DNA of 58,106 nucleotides from Gluconobacter potus (GCF_015244705.1 NZ_JABCQF010000013.1:1-58106); one strand, 5' to 3'; shown: positions 47,968-57,716, counted from the first letter of the stretch. A program made the numbers and translations. The notes: generated by a model not told the origin, from the sequence alone.

Positions 47968-50478
47968 TCAGGTATCAAGATATTCAGGGTCTACCAAATT
48001 AAAAAACGTTTGCTGGTCAACAGTAAAATAACGTGGATAAGAGGGATCACGTTCAAATAACGGATCAGAACTCCAGCGTTCGAGCATAGTCTGAGTTTCT
48101 AGAAAAAAGCGCGTTTCATGTTCCGGTTTGTCATCCGTCCCACGTGACAGACTTTCGTGATGATAGGCAATCGTCTCGGCACTAAAAATAATCCGGTACC
48201 CAGCCCGACGAATTTTCAAACATAGATCAACATCATTGAAAGCGACTTTCAGCGCTTCTTCATCAAATCCACCGACCTCTTCAAAAACAGTACGCCTAAC
48301 CAGCATCAGGGCTGCCGTTACAGCGGTTACTTCATGCGAAAGCATGGTGCGACCGATATAGCCATATTCTGATAACGGATCACCCCGATGTACGTGAGCT
48401 GCCACACCAGCCGGACCAACAACCACACCGGCATGCTGAATCGTATCATTAGGATAAAGCAGCTTGGCACCAACCGCTCCGACATCCTTGAATGCCTGAG
48501 CTTCTCCAACCATACGGTGTAACCACTTCGGGTCTTCCACAAACACGTCGTTGTTCATGAACACGACAAAATCAGATGTGGTCTGAGCTACAGCAATATT
48601 GTTAAGCCGAGAAAAATTGAACGGCTCTTCTACTGTTATAACAGAAACGTTTTCATGCTTCTGAATTTTTTTGATGAAATCCAGTGTCTCATCACGAACT
48701 GACCAATTATCGATCAAAATAATATTATAGTTCTTATATTCCGTATGCTTGAGGATATTTTCGACGCAGGTCAGCGTCGTATCCAACTGATCTTTAAAAG
48801 GAATGATGATGGTCACAGAGGACTGCGTACGAGAAGTCCATTCCACGCCATAAAGCGTCAGCCCGCGGATGGACGAAACCTTGGAGGCTATTTTCCGCCG
48901 CTTGAGATGGTCGGCCACACATTTTACGCCTGCATTGATAGCGTAAGTTTTCTGGCTCACATCCACGGCTGTGGAATTGGGGGTTTTACGCCAGTGGTAA
49001 AGAATTTCCGGCACATGGAAAATTTCCGATGGCTTCAGAACTTCCGTTGCTTTCAGTACGAAATCATGATCTTGCGCCCCGTTGTAATCGGAGTTGAGAT
49101 GACCAATCTGGCGCATTGTCGCAGCATCTACCATCGTTAAATGGCATATATAGTTGCAACCAAGAAGGTAACGATAGTTGAAATCAGGTTTGAGATTAGG
49201 CTCCAAGTAGTACCCGGCCTGATCAATTTTATCCTCATCTGAATAAAGTAGCTTGGCTCCGGTTTCATGGGCCGCGATAACCATTACTTCAATAGCAACG
49301 TTTACCAATAGATCATCATGATCAAAAAATGCAATATACTGTCCTTTAGCAGCATCCATCGCTACATTTGTGGCACCCGCAATACCAATATTCTTTTTCA
49401 GAGTAACACATTTGATCCGCGGGTCACTTTTAACAAAATTATTGATGATTTCCGTTGTTTCGCGACTCTTACCTGCATCGTCAACGAGGATCAGTTCCCA
49501 ATTTTTATAGGTCTGATCAATAACCGACTGCACAGCGGCCTTGAAGTCGCTTTCAAGGGGACGATAAACGGGACAAAGAATTGAAACAAGCGGCGTAAAT
49601 ACGCCGTTTTTTTCAGCACGTACCCGTTGTTCGGCCACTCGTTTGCTCAGAAGGGTATAATATTTGCGTGCCCATCGATCGTAATCTCCTAACGTATAGG
49701 GACGCTTGGGAACGAGATCACGAAGCTCTTGACGCAGCTTCGCCATACGTCTGTAAATTTCATCGAGTTCATTGGTAACGTCGATGATCCGACTTTCAAA
49801 CGCATCATCAGCAAATGATGTTACGATAGGACAGCCATCAAGTTCTATATCATCCGGCTGTGCCAAGACCTTGATTGTATGCTGACCACTGCCTCTCAAC
49901 GCCTGCGGAATAGGAAATTCAAACCCGCAATTAGGATCACACCCTAAAACAGCAGCAACATCTCCGCGATAACGGTTTGCCCGTGTCTGCCCGATACGAA
50001 TACCATCGACAAGAATTGATAGCACCACACCACCAGCCTCTTCGCTATCTGGCAGCTTGCGAAGCACCCACCCACGTAGCGCGCCCTGCTTCACACCATC
50101 GACATGACTTTTATAAGAAGGTTTGAGATGGCCGGAAAATGTGATTGAAGTCATGCCGTCGGACAAAAGTGGCAGAGCGGACCGGTCATCCAGCCGCAAT
50201 GAAAGCGTATGTTTTTCACCATTAAAATAGCTTGGTGGTATTTCGAATCTGAAACCCAAGTCAGCAGTTGGCAGTGAAAGCTTTGCCTGAACGTCTTCAC
50301 GAGGCAAATCGGCAGTAGCCATTCCGACTTCCTGCCCATCAATAATAATGTGAATCCTTACAGGAGAAAATTTTTTCAGATTGCATGTCGCCCATCCTCG
50401 AACGACACCATCTTCCAGCCCGTCAAAATGTCCCTGGAACTGAACTAAGGATGTTCGAGTTGCTACTGATTTAGACAT
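47968..50478 (-). CDS. Large glycosyltransferase: two N-terminal beta modules and two GT2 domains
   Basis: An 836-residue protein. Residues 13-110 and 120-225 are two diverged copies of one module (GHFDGLEDGVVRGWATCN and SHVDGVKQGALRGWVLRK, each followed by a DG-x-x-G turn). GT2 domain 1 spans about 295-530 (VSILCPVYRPLESDF, YIAFFDHDDLL) and domain 2 about 565-790 (VTIIIPFKDQLDTTL, VVFMNNDVFV). The layout resembles O-antigen or surface-layer glycan polymerising transferases. The gene is AT-richer than the core genome, and its stop (47968-47970) lies at the outer edge of the IS relic, so the C-terminus may be truncated. Confidence 0.85.
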   Translation of the reverse strand: MSKSVATRTSLVQFQGHFDGLEDGVVRGWATCNLKKFSPVRIHIIIDGQEVGMATADLPREDVQAKLSLPTADLGFRFEIPPSYFNGEKHTLSLRLDDRSALPLLSDGMTSITFSGHLKPSYKSHVDGVKQGALRGWVLRKLPDSEEAGGVVLSILVDGIRIGQTRANRYRGDVAAVLGCDPNCGFEFPIPQALRGSGQHTIKVLAQPDDIELDGCPIVTSFADDAFESRIIDVTNELDEIYRRMAKLRQELRDLVPKRPYTLGDYDRWARKYYTLLSKRVAEQRVRAEKNGVFTPLVSILCPVYRPLESDFKAAVQSVIDQTYKNWELILVDDAGKSRETTEIINNFVKSDPRIKCVTLKKNIGIAGATNVAMDAAKGQYIAFFDHDDLLVNVAIEVMVIAAHETGAKLLYSDEDKIDQAGYYLEPNLKPDFNYRYLLGCNYICHLTMVDAATMRQIGHLNSDYNGAQDHDFVLKATEVLKPSEIFHVPEILYHWRKTPNSTAVDVSQKTYAINAGVKCVADHLKRRKIASKVSSIRGLTLYGVEWTSRTQSSVTIIIPFKDQLDTTLTCVENILKHTEYKNYNIILIDNWSVRDETLDFIKKIQKHENVSVITVEEPFNFSRLNNIAVAQTTSDFVVFMNNDVFVEDPKWLHRMVGEAQAFKDVGAVGAKLLYPNDTIQHAGVVVGPAGVAAHVHRGDPLSEYGYIGRTMLSHEVTAVTAALMLVRRTVFEEVGGFDEEALKVAFNDVDLCLKIRRAGYRIIFSAETIAYHHESLSRGTDDKPEHETRFFLETQTMLERWSSDPLFERDPSYPRYFTVDQQTFFNLVDPEYLDT

Positions 50479-51016
50479 TTTAACGCATCCACCTCATAAA
50501 AAATCAGTCAAGGACATCTCTGCCTAGGAACAAAATATCTTGCGATCATTTCCGTTGAATAGAAAGACCCAGAAAGTTCAGAATATTACATTAAAAACAT
50601 ATGGGTAAAGAATTGCCTCGGCAATCCCTGATACGCGTTAACATTCCCAAGAAAATGCAATCCAAACTCATTTGGATATACAGAAAATATCTTCGCCAGA
50701 CCCAATAAATGACAAGAAACAATATTAAGACGTTTTATATTATAGATCACACCAAACAATGAAAACTACATTCTTTTGAGCGAAAAATTGTAATTCACAA
50801 GTGTCCCGATTGAAAGAAGATGACGAATAAGGCACCCTCTATCCGTGAGAACAGATAGATCAGAGGAAAACTCCAAAAATATAATATTCAATTTACAAAT
50901 TCAGAAATGAATTTCCCACACCTAGTTTCCACACGAGATCAGAGATAGTTTTTTATTTCTTCGTCACTACAGGGGGGATTCTAGTTTCATCAATACTTAC
51001 GACAAAACACTCACCG
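50479..51016. other. AT-rich non-coding stretch upstream of the island glycosyltransferase
   Basis: About 540 nt without a convincing gene on either strand. It should hold the promoter of the glycosyltransferase on the minus strand, but I could not pick one. It ends at tRNA-Ala. Confidence 0.5.
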
Positions 51017-51092
51017 TGGTGGAGCTGAGGGGAATCGAACCCCTGACCTCCTCATTGCGAACGAGGCGCTCTCCCATCTGAGCTACAGCCCC
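51017..51092 (-). tRNA. tRNA-Ala (anticodon CGC)
   Basis: Read on the minus strand: acceptor GGGGCTG/CAGCTCC with the G3-U70 identity pair of alanine tRNA, anticodon stem CCTCG/TGAGG, loop TTCGCAA (anticodon CGC, reads GCG), T-arm with GGTTCGATTCC, discriminator A and an encoded CCA. The 3' end faces the AT-rich island. Confidence 0.96.
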
Positions 51093-51234
51093 ACGGCAGA
51101 ACAATAGTTCTCTTCTTCTCGCAGGCTGTCAAGCAGCCCTGCACGCAAGACGTTGTTCTATGCTATCGCTATGGCTACAAACGTTCCTCAACCAGCCTTT
51201 CGGCTGCCCTTCCCGACATTCGACGAGGTTTTAT

Positions 51235-51540
51235 ATGGTTGCCCTGCATTCCATTATCCTGATGCTGATCCAGGCTTTTGTGTGGATTCTGCTGGCGTAC
51301 TGCATCCTGTCGATGCTGCTGGGTTTCGGGATCCTGGATATCCGCAACCGGTTTTTCTATTCCATTTTCAACACGCTGGCCCGGATCGTCGAACCTGTTA
51401 TGGCTCCGATCCGCAGCATCCTTCCCAACACGGGCGGCATGGATTTTGCGCCGATGGTCGTCCTGCTGCTGATCCAGTTTCTGGTCTACCCGGCCGTCAA
51501 CCGGATCTTCTTCATGCTCGCGACGCATAACAGCTTCTGA
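51235..51540 (+). CDS. YggT family membrane protein
   Basis: A 101-residue protein with two to three membrane segments. The family pattern is seen in ILLAYCILSMLLGFGILDIR and VEPVMAPIRSILPNTGGMDF, followed by VVLLLIQFL. YggT proteins are linked to cell-shape or division and osmotic functions, but the mechanism is unclear. GAGG precedes the ATG at 51235; open frames further upstream are discarded. Confidence 0.92.
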   Translation: MVALHSIILMLIQAFVWILLAYCILSMLLGFGILDIRNRFFYSIFNTLARIVEPVMAPIRSILPNTGGMDFAPMVVLLLIQFLVYPAVNRIFFMLATHNSF

Positions 51541-51547
51541 CAACAGC

Positions 51548-51760
51548 CTATCTCAGGGCGCGCCACACCTCTTCCAGCGCTTCAACCAGCGTATCCCGCG
51601 TCTCCTGATGCAGCGTCCCATCCGGGCGCTGCATCCAGACCGACCATCCCGTCGTTCCCGGCTGACGCTCCATTTTTACAGCCCAGTCCGTTGGCAGACG
51701 GGAAAAAACCCGCTCCATCCGGGCTTCAGCCGTCAGGGGTTTGGCGTAATTATGACCCAT
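51548..51760 (-). CDS. Hypothetical protein, 70 residues
   Basis: A small protein with a beta-strand pattern (WAVKMERQPGTTGWSVWMQR) and a C-terminal helix (DTLVEALEEVWRALR). I do not recognise it. It begins 42 nt after the stop of tldD on the same strand, so it may be cotranscribed. It is supported by ordinary high-GC codon pattern and spacing only. Confidence 0.5.
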   Translation of the reverse strand: MGHNYAKPLTAEARMERVFSRLPTDWAVKMERQPGTTGWSVWMQRPDGTLHQETRDTLVEALEEVWRALR

Positions 51761-51802
51761 CACGAATAGCTTTCGTCTCTCGAACGGCCCGGCGTTCCTA
51801 GA

Positions 51803-53266
51803 TCAGGCCGTACCACCTACCGTCAGACCCGAAATCTTCAGGGTCGGCTGCCCGACACCCACCGGCACGCCCTGACCGGCCTTGCCGCAGGTTCCGATAC
51901 CAGGATCCAGCGCCACATCGGACCCGATCATGGAAATCTGGTTCATAGCGTCCGCCCCATTGCCGATCAGCGTGGCGCCCTTCACCGGACGGATGATTTT
52001 CCCGTCCTCGACCAGATAGGCTTCCGAAGCCGCAAACACGAACTTGCCCGACGTGATATCCACCTGGCCTCCCCCGAAGTTCACGGCATAAAGCCCCCGC
52101 TTCATCGAGCGGATCATCTCATCGGTGGTCGCACTTCCTTCCAGCATGAGCGTATTGGTCATGCGCGGCATCGGAGCATGCGCATAGGATTCCCGACGGC
52201 CGTTCCCGGTGGATTTCGTGCCCATCAGACGGGCATTCAGCCGGTCCTGAAGGTATCCGGTCAGGATCCCGTCCTCGATCAGAACGGTCCGGGACGTCGG
52301 CGTTCCTTCATCATCAACACTCAGCGAGCCACGACGCTCCGGAAGCGTTCCATCATCGACCACCGTCACACCTGGAGACGCCACACGCTTGCCAATCATC
52401 CCCGAGAAGGATGAGGTCCCCTTGCGGTTGAAATCGCCCTCCAGCCCGTGCCCGACAGCCTCATGCAGCAGAATGCCCGGCCATCCCGGACCAAGCACCA
52501 CATCCATTTCTCCTGCCGGTGCGGGCGTGGCTTCCAGCGTGATCAGAGCCTGTTTCAGAGCCTTGTCGACAGCATCGCGCCACGTTTCCGGCGCCAGCAG
52601 CCGGTCCAGTTCATAGCGCCCCCCCAGCCCACAGCTTCCGCTCTCACGCTGACCGTCCTTTTCCACAACGACAGACACGTTCATGCGCACCAGCGGACGC
52701 AGGTCCGCCACATCGCCGCCGGAGTCCGCGCGCCGCATGATCTGCACGGCCTGCCATTCGGAACTCAGTACGGCACTGACCTGCACCACCCGGGAATCCA
52801 GCCCCCGCGCATAGGCATCGATCTCGCTCAGAACTGCTGCACGCGCTGCAAAATCCGTTCCTTCAAGCGGACGGGAGTCGCCATAAAGCCGCTGGTTCGT
52901 CGCCTGCGGTCCCGGCGCCATGATGCCGCTGCGTCCCTGCCGCACGGCACCCACCGTACTGACAGCCCGCTCCAGAGCATCCCGGCTGATATCGTCCGCA
53001 TGCGCAAAAGCCGTCTCCGTTCCCAGAACAGCCCGCAGCCCGAACCCCGAGGACGTGTTGAAGCTCGCCGAACGGATCGTCCCGTCATCCAGGCTGATGC
53101 TTTCATTCTCCCGGTATTCAAGGAACAGCTCGCCGTCATCCACGCCATCAAGCCCCCGATTGACGAGCGCCCGGGCATCGTCACGGGTCAGCTTTGAATC
53201 AGGTCGCCCGAAAAACAGGGCATCGGTCGTCGCAAGAGCGCCCAGAGCATCAGCAGCAACAGACAT
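51803..53266 (-). CDS. tldD: Metalloprotease TldD
   Basis: A 487-residue TldD/PmbA-family protease. The active site is LLHEAVGHGLEGDFNRKGTS (HExxxH) with a second set LEGSATTDEMI and GSDVALDPGIGTCGKAGQGV downstream. It normally forms TldD-TldE to process modified peptides such as microcins and degrade CcdA. TldE is not in the window. Confidence 0.95.
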   Translation of the reverse strand: MSVAADALGALATTDALFFGRPDSKLTRDDARALVNRGLDGVDDGELFLEYRENESISLDDGTIRSASFNTSSGFGLRAVLGTETAFAHADDISRDALERAVSTVGAVRQGRSGIMAPGPQATNQRLYGDSRPLEGTDFAARAAVLSEIDAYARGLDSRVVQVSAVLSSEWQAVQIMRRADSGGDVADLRPLVRMNVSVVVEKDGQRESGSCGLGGRYELDRLLAPETWRDAVDKALKQALITLEATPAPAGEMDVVLGPGWPGILLHEAVGHGLEGDFNRKGTSSFSGMIGKRVASPGVTVVDDGTLPERRGSLSVDDEGTPTSRTVLIEDGILTGYLQDRLNARLMGTKSTGNGRRESYAHAPMPRMTNTLMLEGSATTDEMIRSMKRGLYAVNFGGGQVDITSGKFVFAASEAYLVEDGKIIRPVKGATLIGNGADAMNQISMIGSDVALDPGIGTCGKAGQGVPVGVGQPTLKISGLTVGGTA

Positions 53267-53342
53267 GAGAAATCTCCAGACAGAACAGACCGGCTTTTCC
53301 GGCAGACAGATTGAACACAGAGCGGATCACAACAGAGGGCTT

Positions 53343-54506
53343 TTAAGAAAGGGCCTTTTCCAGCCGTTTCAAGGCCTCCCGCAGGATCTCCGGCTTTTTG
53401 CAGAACGCGAACCGGATCAAATTCTGCGGTGCGGCATCTCCCTGCGGGTCATAGAAAGCCGAAACCGGGATTGTGGCCACACCCGCATGTTCCACCAGCC
53501 AGCGCGCAAATTCAACATCGCCCCGCCCGGCCGCATGCCGCGAAATATCCGCCACGATGAAATAACTGCCATCCGCCGGCAGCGTATCAAACCCCAGCCG
53601 GTGCAGACCATCCCGCAGCAGATCCCGCTGTGTTTCCATCTGCGCCGACAGTCCTTCGTAATAGCTGTCATCCTTGTTCAGCCCGTAAGCCACGGCCCGC
53701 TGAAGGTTCGGGGCCGTTGCGAACACCAGAACCTGATGCGCCTTCGCCACCACGGACGCCAGCGCCGCCGGTGCCGTCACATAGCCGACTTTCCATCCCG
53801 TCAGGGAAAAGCTCTTGCCCGCACTTCCGATCCGCATGCACCGCTCGCGCATCCCCGGCAGCGTCATCAGCGGGATGTGTTTCACGTGAAACGTCAGATG
53901 CTCGTAAACCTCATCGCAGATCGCATAGACATCATGCTCCCGCACCAGATCCGCAATCAGCTCAAGCTCCTCGCGGACAAACACCTTCCCGGACGGGTTC
54001 ATCGGTGAATTGAGCATGATCGCCTTGGTCTTCGGACCAAACGCAGCCCGAAGCTCCGCCTCCGGCACGGACCAGTGCGGCGGCGCAAGCCGCACACAGC
54101 GCGGCACCGCCCCCAGAAGCTTCAGAGCCGGCAGATAGGTGTCATAAAGCGGCTCGATCACCACCACTTCATCCCCCGGCTCCACGACCGCCATCAGACA
54201 CGCCGCCAGAGCCTCCGTCGCGCCAGACGTCACGACAACTTCCGTCGCAGGATCGACCTCAAGCCCATAGAAACGCTGGTTGGACGCCGCCACGGCCTCA
54301 CGCAGTTCCGGCAGGCCCGTCAGCGGCGCATACTGGTTGCGCCCGTCGCGCAGCGCATCCGCCGCGACCTGAATGATATCCTGCGGCCCTTCCGTATCCG
54401 GAAACCCCTGCCCGAGATTGATCGCCCCATGCTTCACGGCAAGCTGTGACATAATCGTGAAGATGGTTGTCGGAAGGCTCGCAAGATACTGATTGGGCGT
54501 TTTCAT
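53343..54506 (-). CDS. PLP-dependent aminotransferase (class I/II)
   Basis: A 387-residue fold-type I aminotransferase. INLGQGFPDTEGP, SGATEALAACLMAVVEPGDE, the CDEVYEHLTFH Asp-x-x-Tyr region and the Schiff-base lysine in GSAGKSFSLTGWKVGYV are present. The pattern is that of kynurenine/methionine aminotransferase-like (YbdL) enzymes; the amino acid is not determined. The preceding TTG is not needed; the ATG at 54506 fits. It contains a parS-like site. Confidence 0.92.
   Translation of the reverse strand: MKTPNQYLASLPTTIFTIMSQLAVKHGAINLGQGFPDTEGPQDIIQVAADALRDGRNQYAPLTGLPELREAVAASNQRFYGLEVDPATEVVVTSGATEALAACLMAVVEPGDEVVVIEPLYDTYLPALKLLGAVPRCVRLAPPHWSVPEAELRAAFGPKTKAIMLNSPMNPSGKVFVREELELIADLVREHDVYAICDEVYEHLTFHVKHIPLMTLPGMRERCMRIGSAGKSFSLTGWKVGYVTAPAALASVVAKAHQVLVFATAPNLQRAVAYGLNKDDSYYEGLSAQMETQRDLLRDGLHRLGFDTLPADGSYFIVADISRHAAGRGDVEFARWLVEHAGVATIPVSAFYDPQGDAAPQNLIRFAFCKKPEILREALKRLEKALS
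53878..53893. promoter_or_regulatory. parS-like ParB-binding site 2 (intragenic)
   Basis: TGTTTCACGTGAAACG matches parS (TGTTTCACGTGAAACA) at 15 of 16 positions and holds a perfect 14-bp palindrome, GTTTCACGTGAAAC. It lies in the aminotransferase gene. Confidence 0.78.
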
Positions 54507-54625
54507 CAACGGATTCCAGAACTGACGGAAAACAGAAAGCCCTGCACCATCGCAGGCTGAAGGAGCGCTGAAAAGCCTTTCGCACTCCCCTTCCGTTCCA
54601 TAATGGAAATCCCGTCTTCCGCCCC

Positions 54626-55252
54626 TCAGTCCATCCCCTGCGTTTTGCGGCGCATGTCCAGCAACAGGAGCTGCCCCAGCCCCCGCAGAAGAAGCATTGC
54701 CAGCACGACAAGAACGATTCCGACACCGCAGCAGAGGATCGCATATCCCCAGGAAAGCGGGATGCCATTTCTGGGCACACCATCCGTCGTGACAGTGATC
54801 GAGAACGGGTTGTCGTCCACCACGAAAAGATCCTGCGGAACAAAGAGCCGCAGCACAGGCATCGCCGCGAGCAGAAGCCCCGTCAGCCCAAGCGCAATCA
54901 CGACAAATCCGCCGAAAAACGCCAGCAGACTCCCCGCAGCCAGCCGCAGAAGAACCCAGAACAGACCAAAGGGATTCGACTGCTGCACACCAACGGACAG
55001 CTCATGCCGGATCGTAAAGCGTGCGGCGAGCCTGTCCGGCTTTCCCAGTCTTTCCAGGAGCGCCAGCGCCGCCCCTTCCCCCAGCCGGGCCTGCGCTGCG
55101 ACCTGAGCCCGCACTTCAGCGACGATCACATCGCGCTCGCTTTCAGGCAGGCTGAGCAGGCCGCCCCGGAATTCGTGCAGGTACCGTTCGAGCGGCAGGG
55201 AAAGCAGATCGCTGTCTTTCAGGCCGTCCGGAGATGAGGAAGCAGGCATCAT
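54626..55252 (-). CDS. HAAS/DUF1700-like membrane protein
   Basis: A 208-residue protein. The N-terminal part ([20 protein letters not shown], then [15 protein letters not shown]) is like the HAAS/DUF1700 sensor-type domain that often faces PadR-type regulation. Two long membrane segments follow ([20 protein letters not shown] and [20 protein letters not shown]). No PadR gene is adjacent. Start taken at the ATG at 55252 (or 55249). It diverges from glnA. Confidence 0.7.
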   Translation of the reverse strand: MMPASSSPDGLKDSDLLSLPLERYLHEFRGGLLSLPESERDVIVAEVRAQVAAQARLGEGAALALLERLGKPDRLAARFTIRHELSVGVQQSNPFGLFWVLLRLAAGSLLAFFGGFVVIALGLTGLLLAAMPVLRLFVPQDLFVVDDNPFSITVTTDGVPRNGIPLSWGYAILCCGVGIVLVVLAMLLLRGLGQLLLLDMRRKTQGMD

Positions 55253-55445
55253 GAGGATATTTCCCAAAAAGAGTCTCGCTGCCCTCTTTGCATGCAAGTT
55301 CCGGACCAGATGTGGAAAACTCCGGTTCGCTTCCGAAAGATTCAATCATAAATCCGCCAAATGGCGTAATTTCCCATACTCGACAGACGGGCATTTGTCG
55401 CTTAATCGTTTTGCAGCCGTTTACACGATGCAAGGCGACAGATCG

Positions 55446-56978
55446 ATGGCCAAGAAAGCCCCCACTTCCTCTACCGTGAAACCGAAGGCCGCTCCCGCGC
55501 GCCGTACCTCGAAGGCTGCAGCCCCCAAGGCTGCTCCCGCAGCAGCTGGCAAGCCGCCCGCCCCGAACCCGCAGGCCGTTGCCCGCGTCTTCGAGATGAT
55601 CCAGGAGCACGCGGCGGAATTCGTCGATCTGCGCTTTACGGACCCCAAGGGCAAGTGGCACCACACGACCCAAACGGTCTCGACCATCGAAGACGATACC
55701 TTCGTTGAAGGCTTCATGTTCGACGGTTCTTCCATCCAGGGCTGGAAGGCCATCAACGAGTCCGACATGGTCCTGCTTCCGGATCCGGAAACGGCCGTCA
55801 TGGACCCGTTCTCCGCCAAGCCGCAGCTGATCCTGTTCTGCGACATCATCGATCCGAAGACGGGCAACTTCTACAACCGCGACCCGCGCTCGACCGCCAA
55901 GCTCGCAGAAGCCTACCTCAAGGATGCCGGCTTCGGTGACACGGCGTTCTTCGGTCCGGAAGCCGAATTCTTCATCTTCGACAACGTGCAGTTCGGCACA
56001 GGCCCGAACTTCGGCATGTACCAGCTCGACAGCATCGAAGGCCCCGGCGCGTCCCTGAAGGCCTATCCGGAAGGCAACATGGGCCATCGCCCTGTCGTCA
56101 AGGGTGGCTACTTCCCGGTCCCGCCGGTAGACAGCGAAAACGACCTGCGCGCCGAAATGCTCTCCACGATGGGCGAAATGGGCCTGCCGATCGAGAAGCA
56201 TCACCACGAAGTCGCACAGTCGCAGCACGAGCTTGGCACGAAGTTCGACACGCTCGTGAAGTCCGCCGACTTCATGCAGATCTACAAGTACTGCGTGCAC
56301 AACGTCGCTCATTCCTACGGCAAGACGGCCACGTTCATGCCCAAGCCGATCTCGGGCGATAACGGTTCGGGCATGCATGTCCACCAGTCCATCTGGAAGG
56401 ACGGTAAGCCGACTTTCGCAGGCGACAAGTATGCCGACCTGTCCGATGAGGCGCTGTACTATATCGGTGGCATCATCAAGCACGCGAAGGCCCTGAACGC
56501 CTTCACGAACCCGTCCACCAACTCCTACAAGCGCCTGATCCCGGGCTTCGAAGCCCCCGTGCTTCTGGCTTACTCCGCTGCGAACCGTTCGGCATCCTGC
56601 CGTATCCCGCATGCGACGAACCCGAAGGCCAAGCGCGTTGAAGTCCGCTTCCCGGACCCGACCGCCAACCCGTACCTCGCCTTCGCCGCCATGCTGATGG
56701 CCGGCCTCGACGGCATCCGCAACAAGATCCATCCGGGCGACGCCATGGACAAGGATCTGTACGAACTGCCGAAGGAAGAGCTGGCCCAGATCCCGACGGT
56801 CTGCGGTTCGCTCCGTGAGGCTCTCGAGGCCCTCAAGGAAGACCACGCATTCCTTCTCGAAGGCGGCGTCTTCACCAAGGACCAGATCGAAAGCTACATC
56901 GACATCAAGTGGCCGGAAGTCTACAAGTTCGAACACACGCCGCATCCGGCAGAGTTCGAGATGTACTACTCGGTCTGA
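55446..56978 (+). CDS. glnA: Type I glutamine synthetase
   Basis: A 510-residue dodecameric glutamine synthetase. [48 protein letters not shown] and [20 protein letters not shown] are catalytic landmarks, and DLYELP carries the likely adenylylation tyrosine. Residues 1-40 form a Lys/Ala/Pro-rich tail ([20 protein letters not shown]) not found in typical GlnA, whose core starts about residue 43 ([12 protein letters not shown]). The ATG at 55446 is preferred over one at 55428. No glnB precedes it, unlike many alphaproteobacteria. Confidence 0.96.
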   Translation: MAKKAPTSSTVKPKAAPARRTSKAAAPKAAPAAAGKPPAPNPQAVARVFEMIQEHAAEFVDLRFTDPKGKWHHTTQTVSTIEDDTFVEGFMFDGSSIQGWKAINESDMVLLPDPETAVMDPFSAKPQLILFCDIIDPKTGNFYNRDPRSTAKLAEAYLKDAGFGDTAFFGPEAEFFIFDNVQFGTGPNFGMYQLDSIEGPGASLKAYPEGNMGHRPVVKGGYFPVPPVDSENDLRAEMLSTMGEMGLPIEKHHHEVAQSQHELGTKFDTLVKSADFMQIYKYCVHNVAHSYGKTATFMPKPISGDNGSGMHVHQSIWKDGKPTFAGDKYADLSDEALYYIGGIIKHAKALNAFTNPSTNSYKRLIPGFEAPVLLAYSAANRSASCRIPHATNPKAKRVEVRFPDPTANPYLAFAAMLMAGLDGIRNKIHPGDAMDKDLYELPKEELAQIPTVCGSLREALEALKEDHAFLLEGGVFTKDQIESYIDIKWPEVYKFEHTPHPAEFEMYYSV

Positions 56979-57004
56979 TCCGGGTCAGAACATCCCTTCT
57001 ACGG

Positions 57005-57032
57005 AAAGCCCGGCCTTCGTGCCGGGCTTTTC
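57005..57032 (+). terminator. Rho-independent terminator of glnA
   Basis: Stem AAAGCCCGGC / GCCGGGCTTT with loop CTTCGT, and T-run TTTT, 26 nt after the glnA stop. Confidence 0.9.
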
Positions 57033-57063
57033 TGTTTTCACCCCACCGCTTCAAGACGGCCCG

Positions 57064-57693
57064 ATGATCCCTCCCGCCCTTCAGGCCTTCTCCACATCTG
57101 CCCTGCCGATCCTCGACATCGCAGGCACGGTCGTCTTCGCCATTTCGGGCGCGATCGAAGCCGCACGCGCACGCCTGACCATCGTGACCTTCATGTTCTT
57201 CGCCGCCATCACGGGCGTCGGCGGCGGCACCGTGCGGGATCTGCTGATCGGCGCGCCCGTCTTCTGGATGCACGCTTCCGTCCCGATTGCGGCCTGTCTG
57301 CTGTCCGCCATTACTGTCTGGTTCACGCCAGCCCGCTTCTGGCCTGCCCGCGCCGTGGAATGGTTCGACGGTCTCGGGATCGCGGCCTATGGCGTGTTCG
57401 GCTCAGCCAAGGCGCTGGCTTACGGCATCCCGCTGATCCCCGCGGCTCTCATGGGAATTGTCAGCGCCTGCATGGGCGGTATTTTCCGGGATGTGCTGGC
57501 AGGTGTGCCATCCATCATCATCCGGCCGGAACTCTATGTCACGGCCGTTGCCCTGGCATCAGGAACCTATGTCTCACTGACAGCACTGGGCCTGAACACC
57601 ACGCTCGCGGCAGCCATCGCCGTCCTGGCCGGCTTCAGCCTGCGTGCCGCAGCGCTCATCAAAGGGATCGGCCTGCCCCATTACCATCGCTAG
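57064..57693 (+). CDS. TRIC-type cation channel family protein (UPF0126)
   Basis: A 209-residue membrane protein of two tandem repeats of three helices. The repeat motifs are GVGGGTVRDLLIG and CMGGIFRDVLAGVP. The first helix, VFAISGAIEAARA, holds the family's start. Prokaryotic TRIC channels conduct monovalent cations, and others of the family may carry small solutes. Starts right after the glnA terminator. Confidence 0.92.
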   Translation: MIPPALQAFSTSALPILDIAGTVVFAISGAIEAARARLTIVTFMFFAAITGVGGGTVRDLLIGAPVFWMHASVPIAACLLSAITVWFTPARFWPARAVEWFDGLGIAAYGVFGSAKALAYGIPLIPAALMGIVSACMGGIFRDVLAGVPSIIIRPELYVTAVALASGTYVSLTALGLNTTLAAAIAVLAGFSLRAAALIKGIGLPHYHR

Positions 57694-57716
57694 GTGACAG
57701 GCCTTTCCGGTACGCT

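Noticed and set aside
55253-55445. A sigma-54 promoter before glnA
   Set aside because: The best candidate (CTGCCC-N-TTTGCA) lacks the invariant GG/GC spacing, so I do not call it.
55143-56945. A 600-codon open frame antisense to glnA
   Set aside because: Same reason: it mirrors glnA and contains no recognisable domains.
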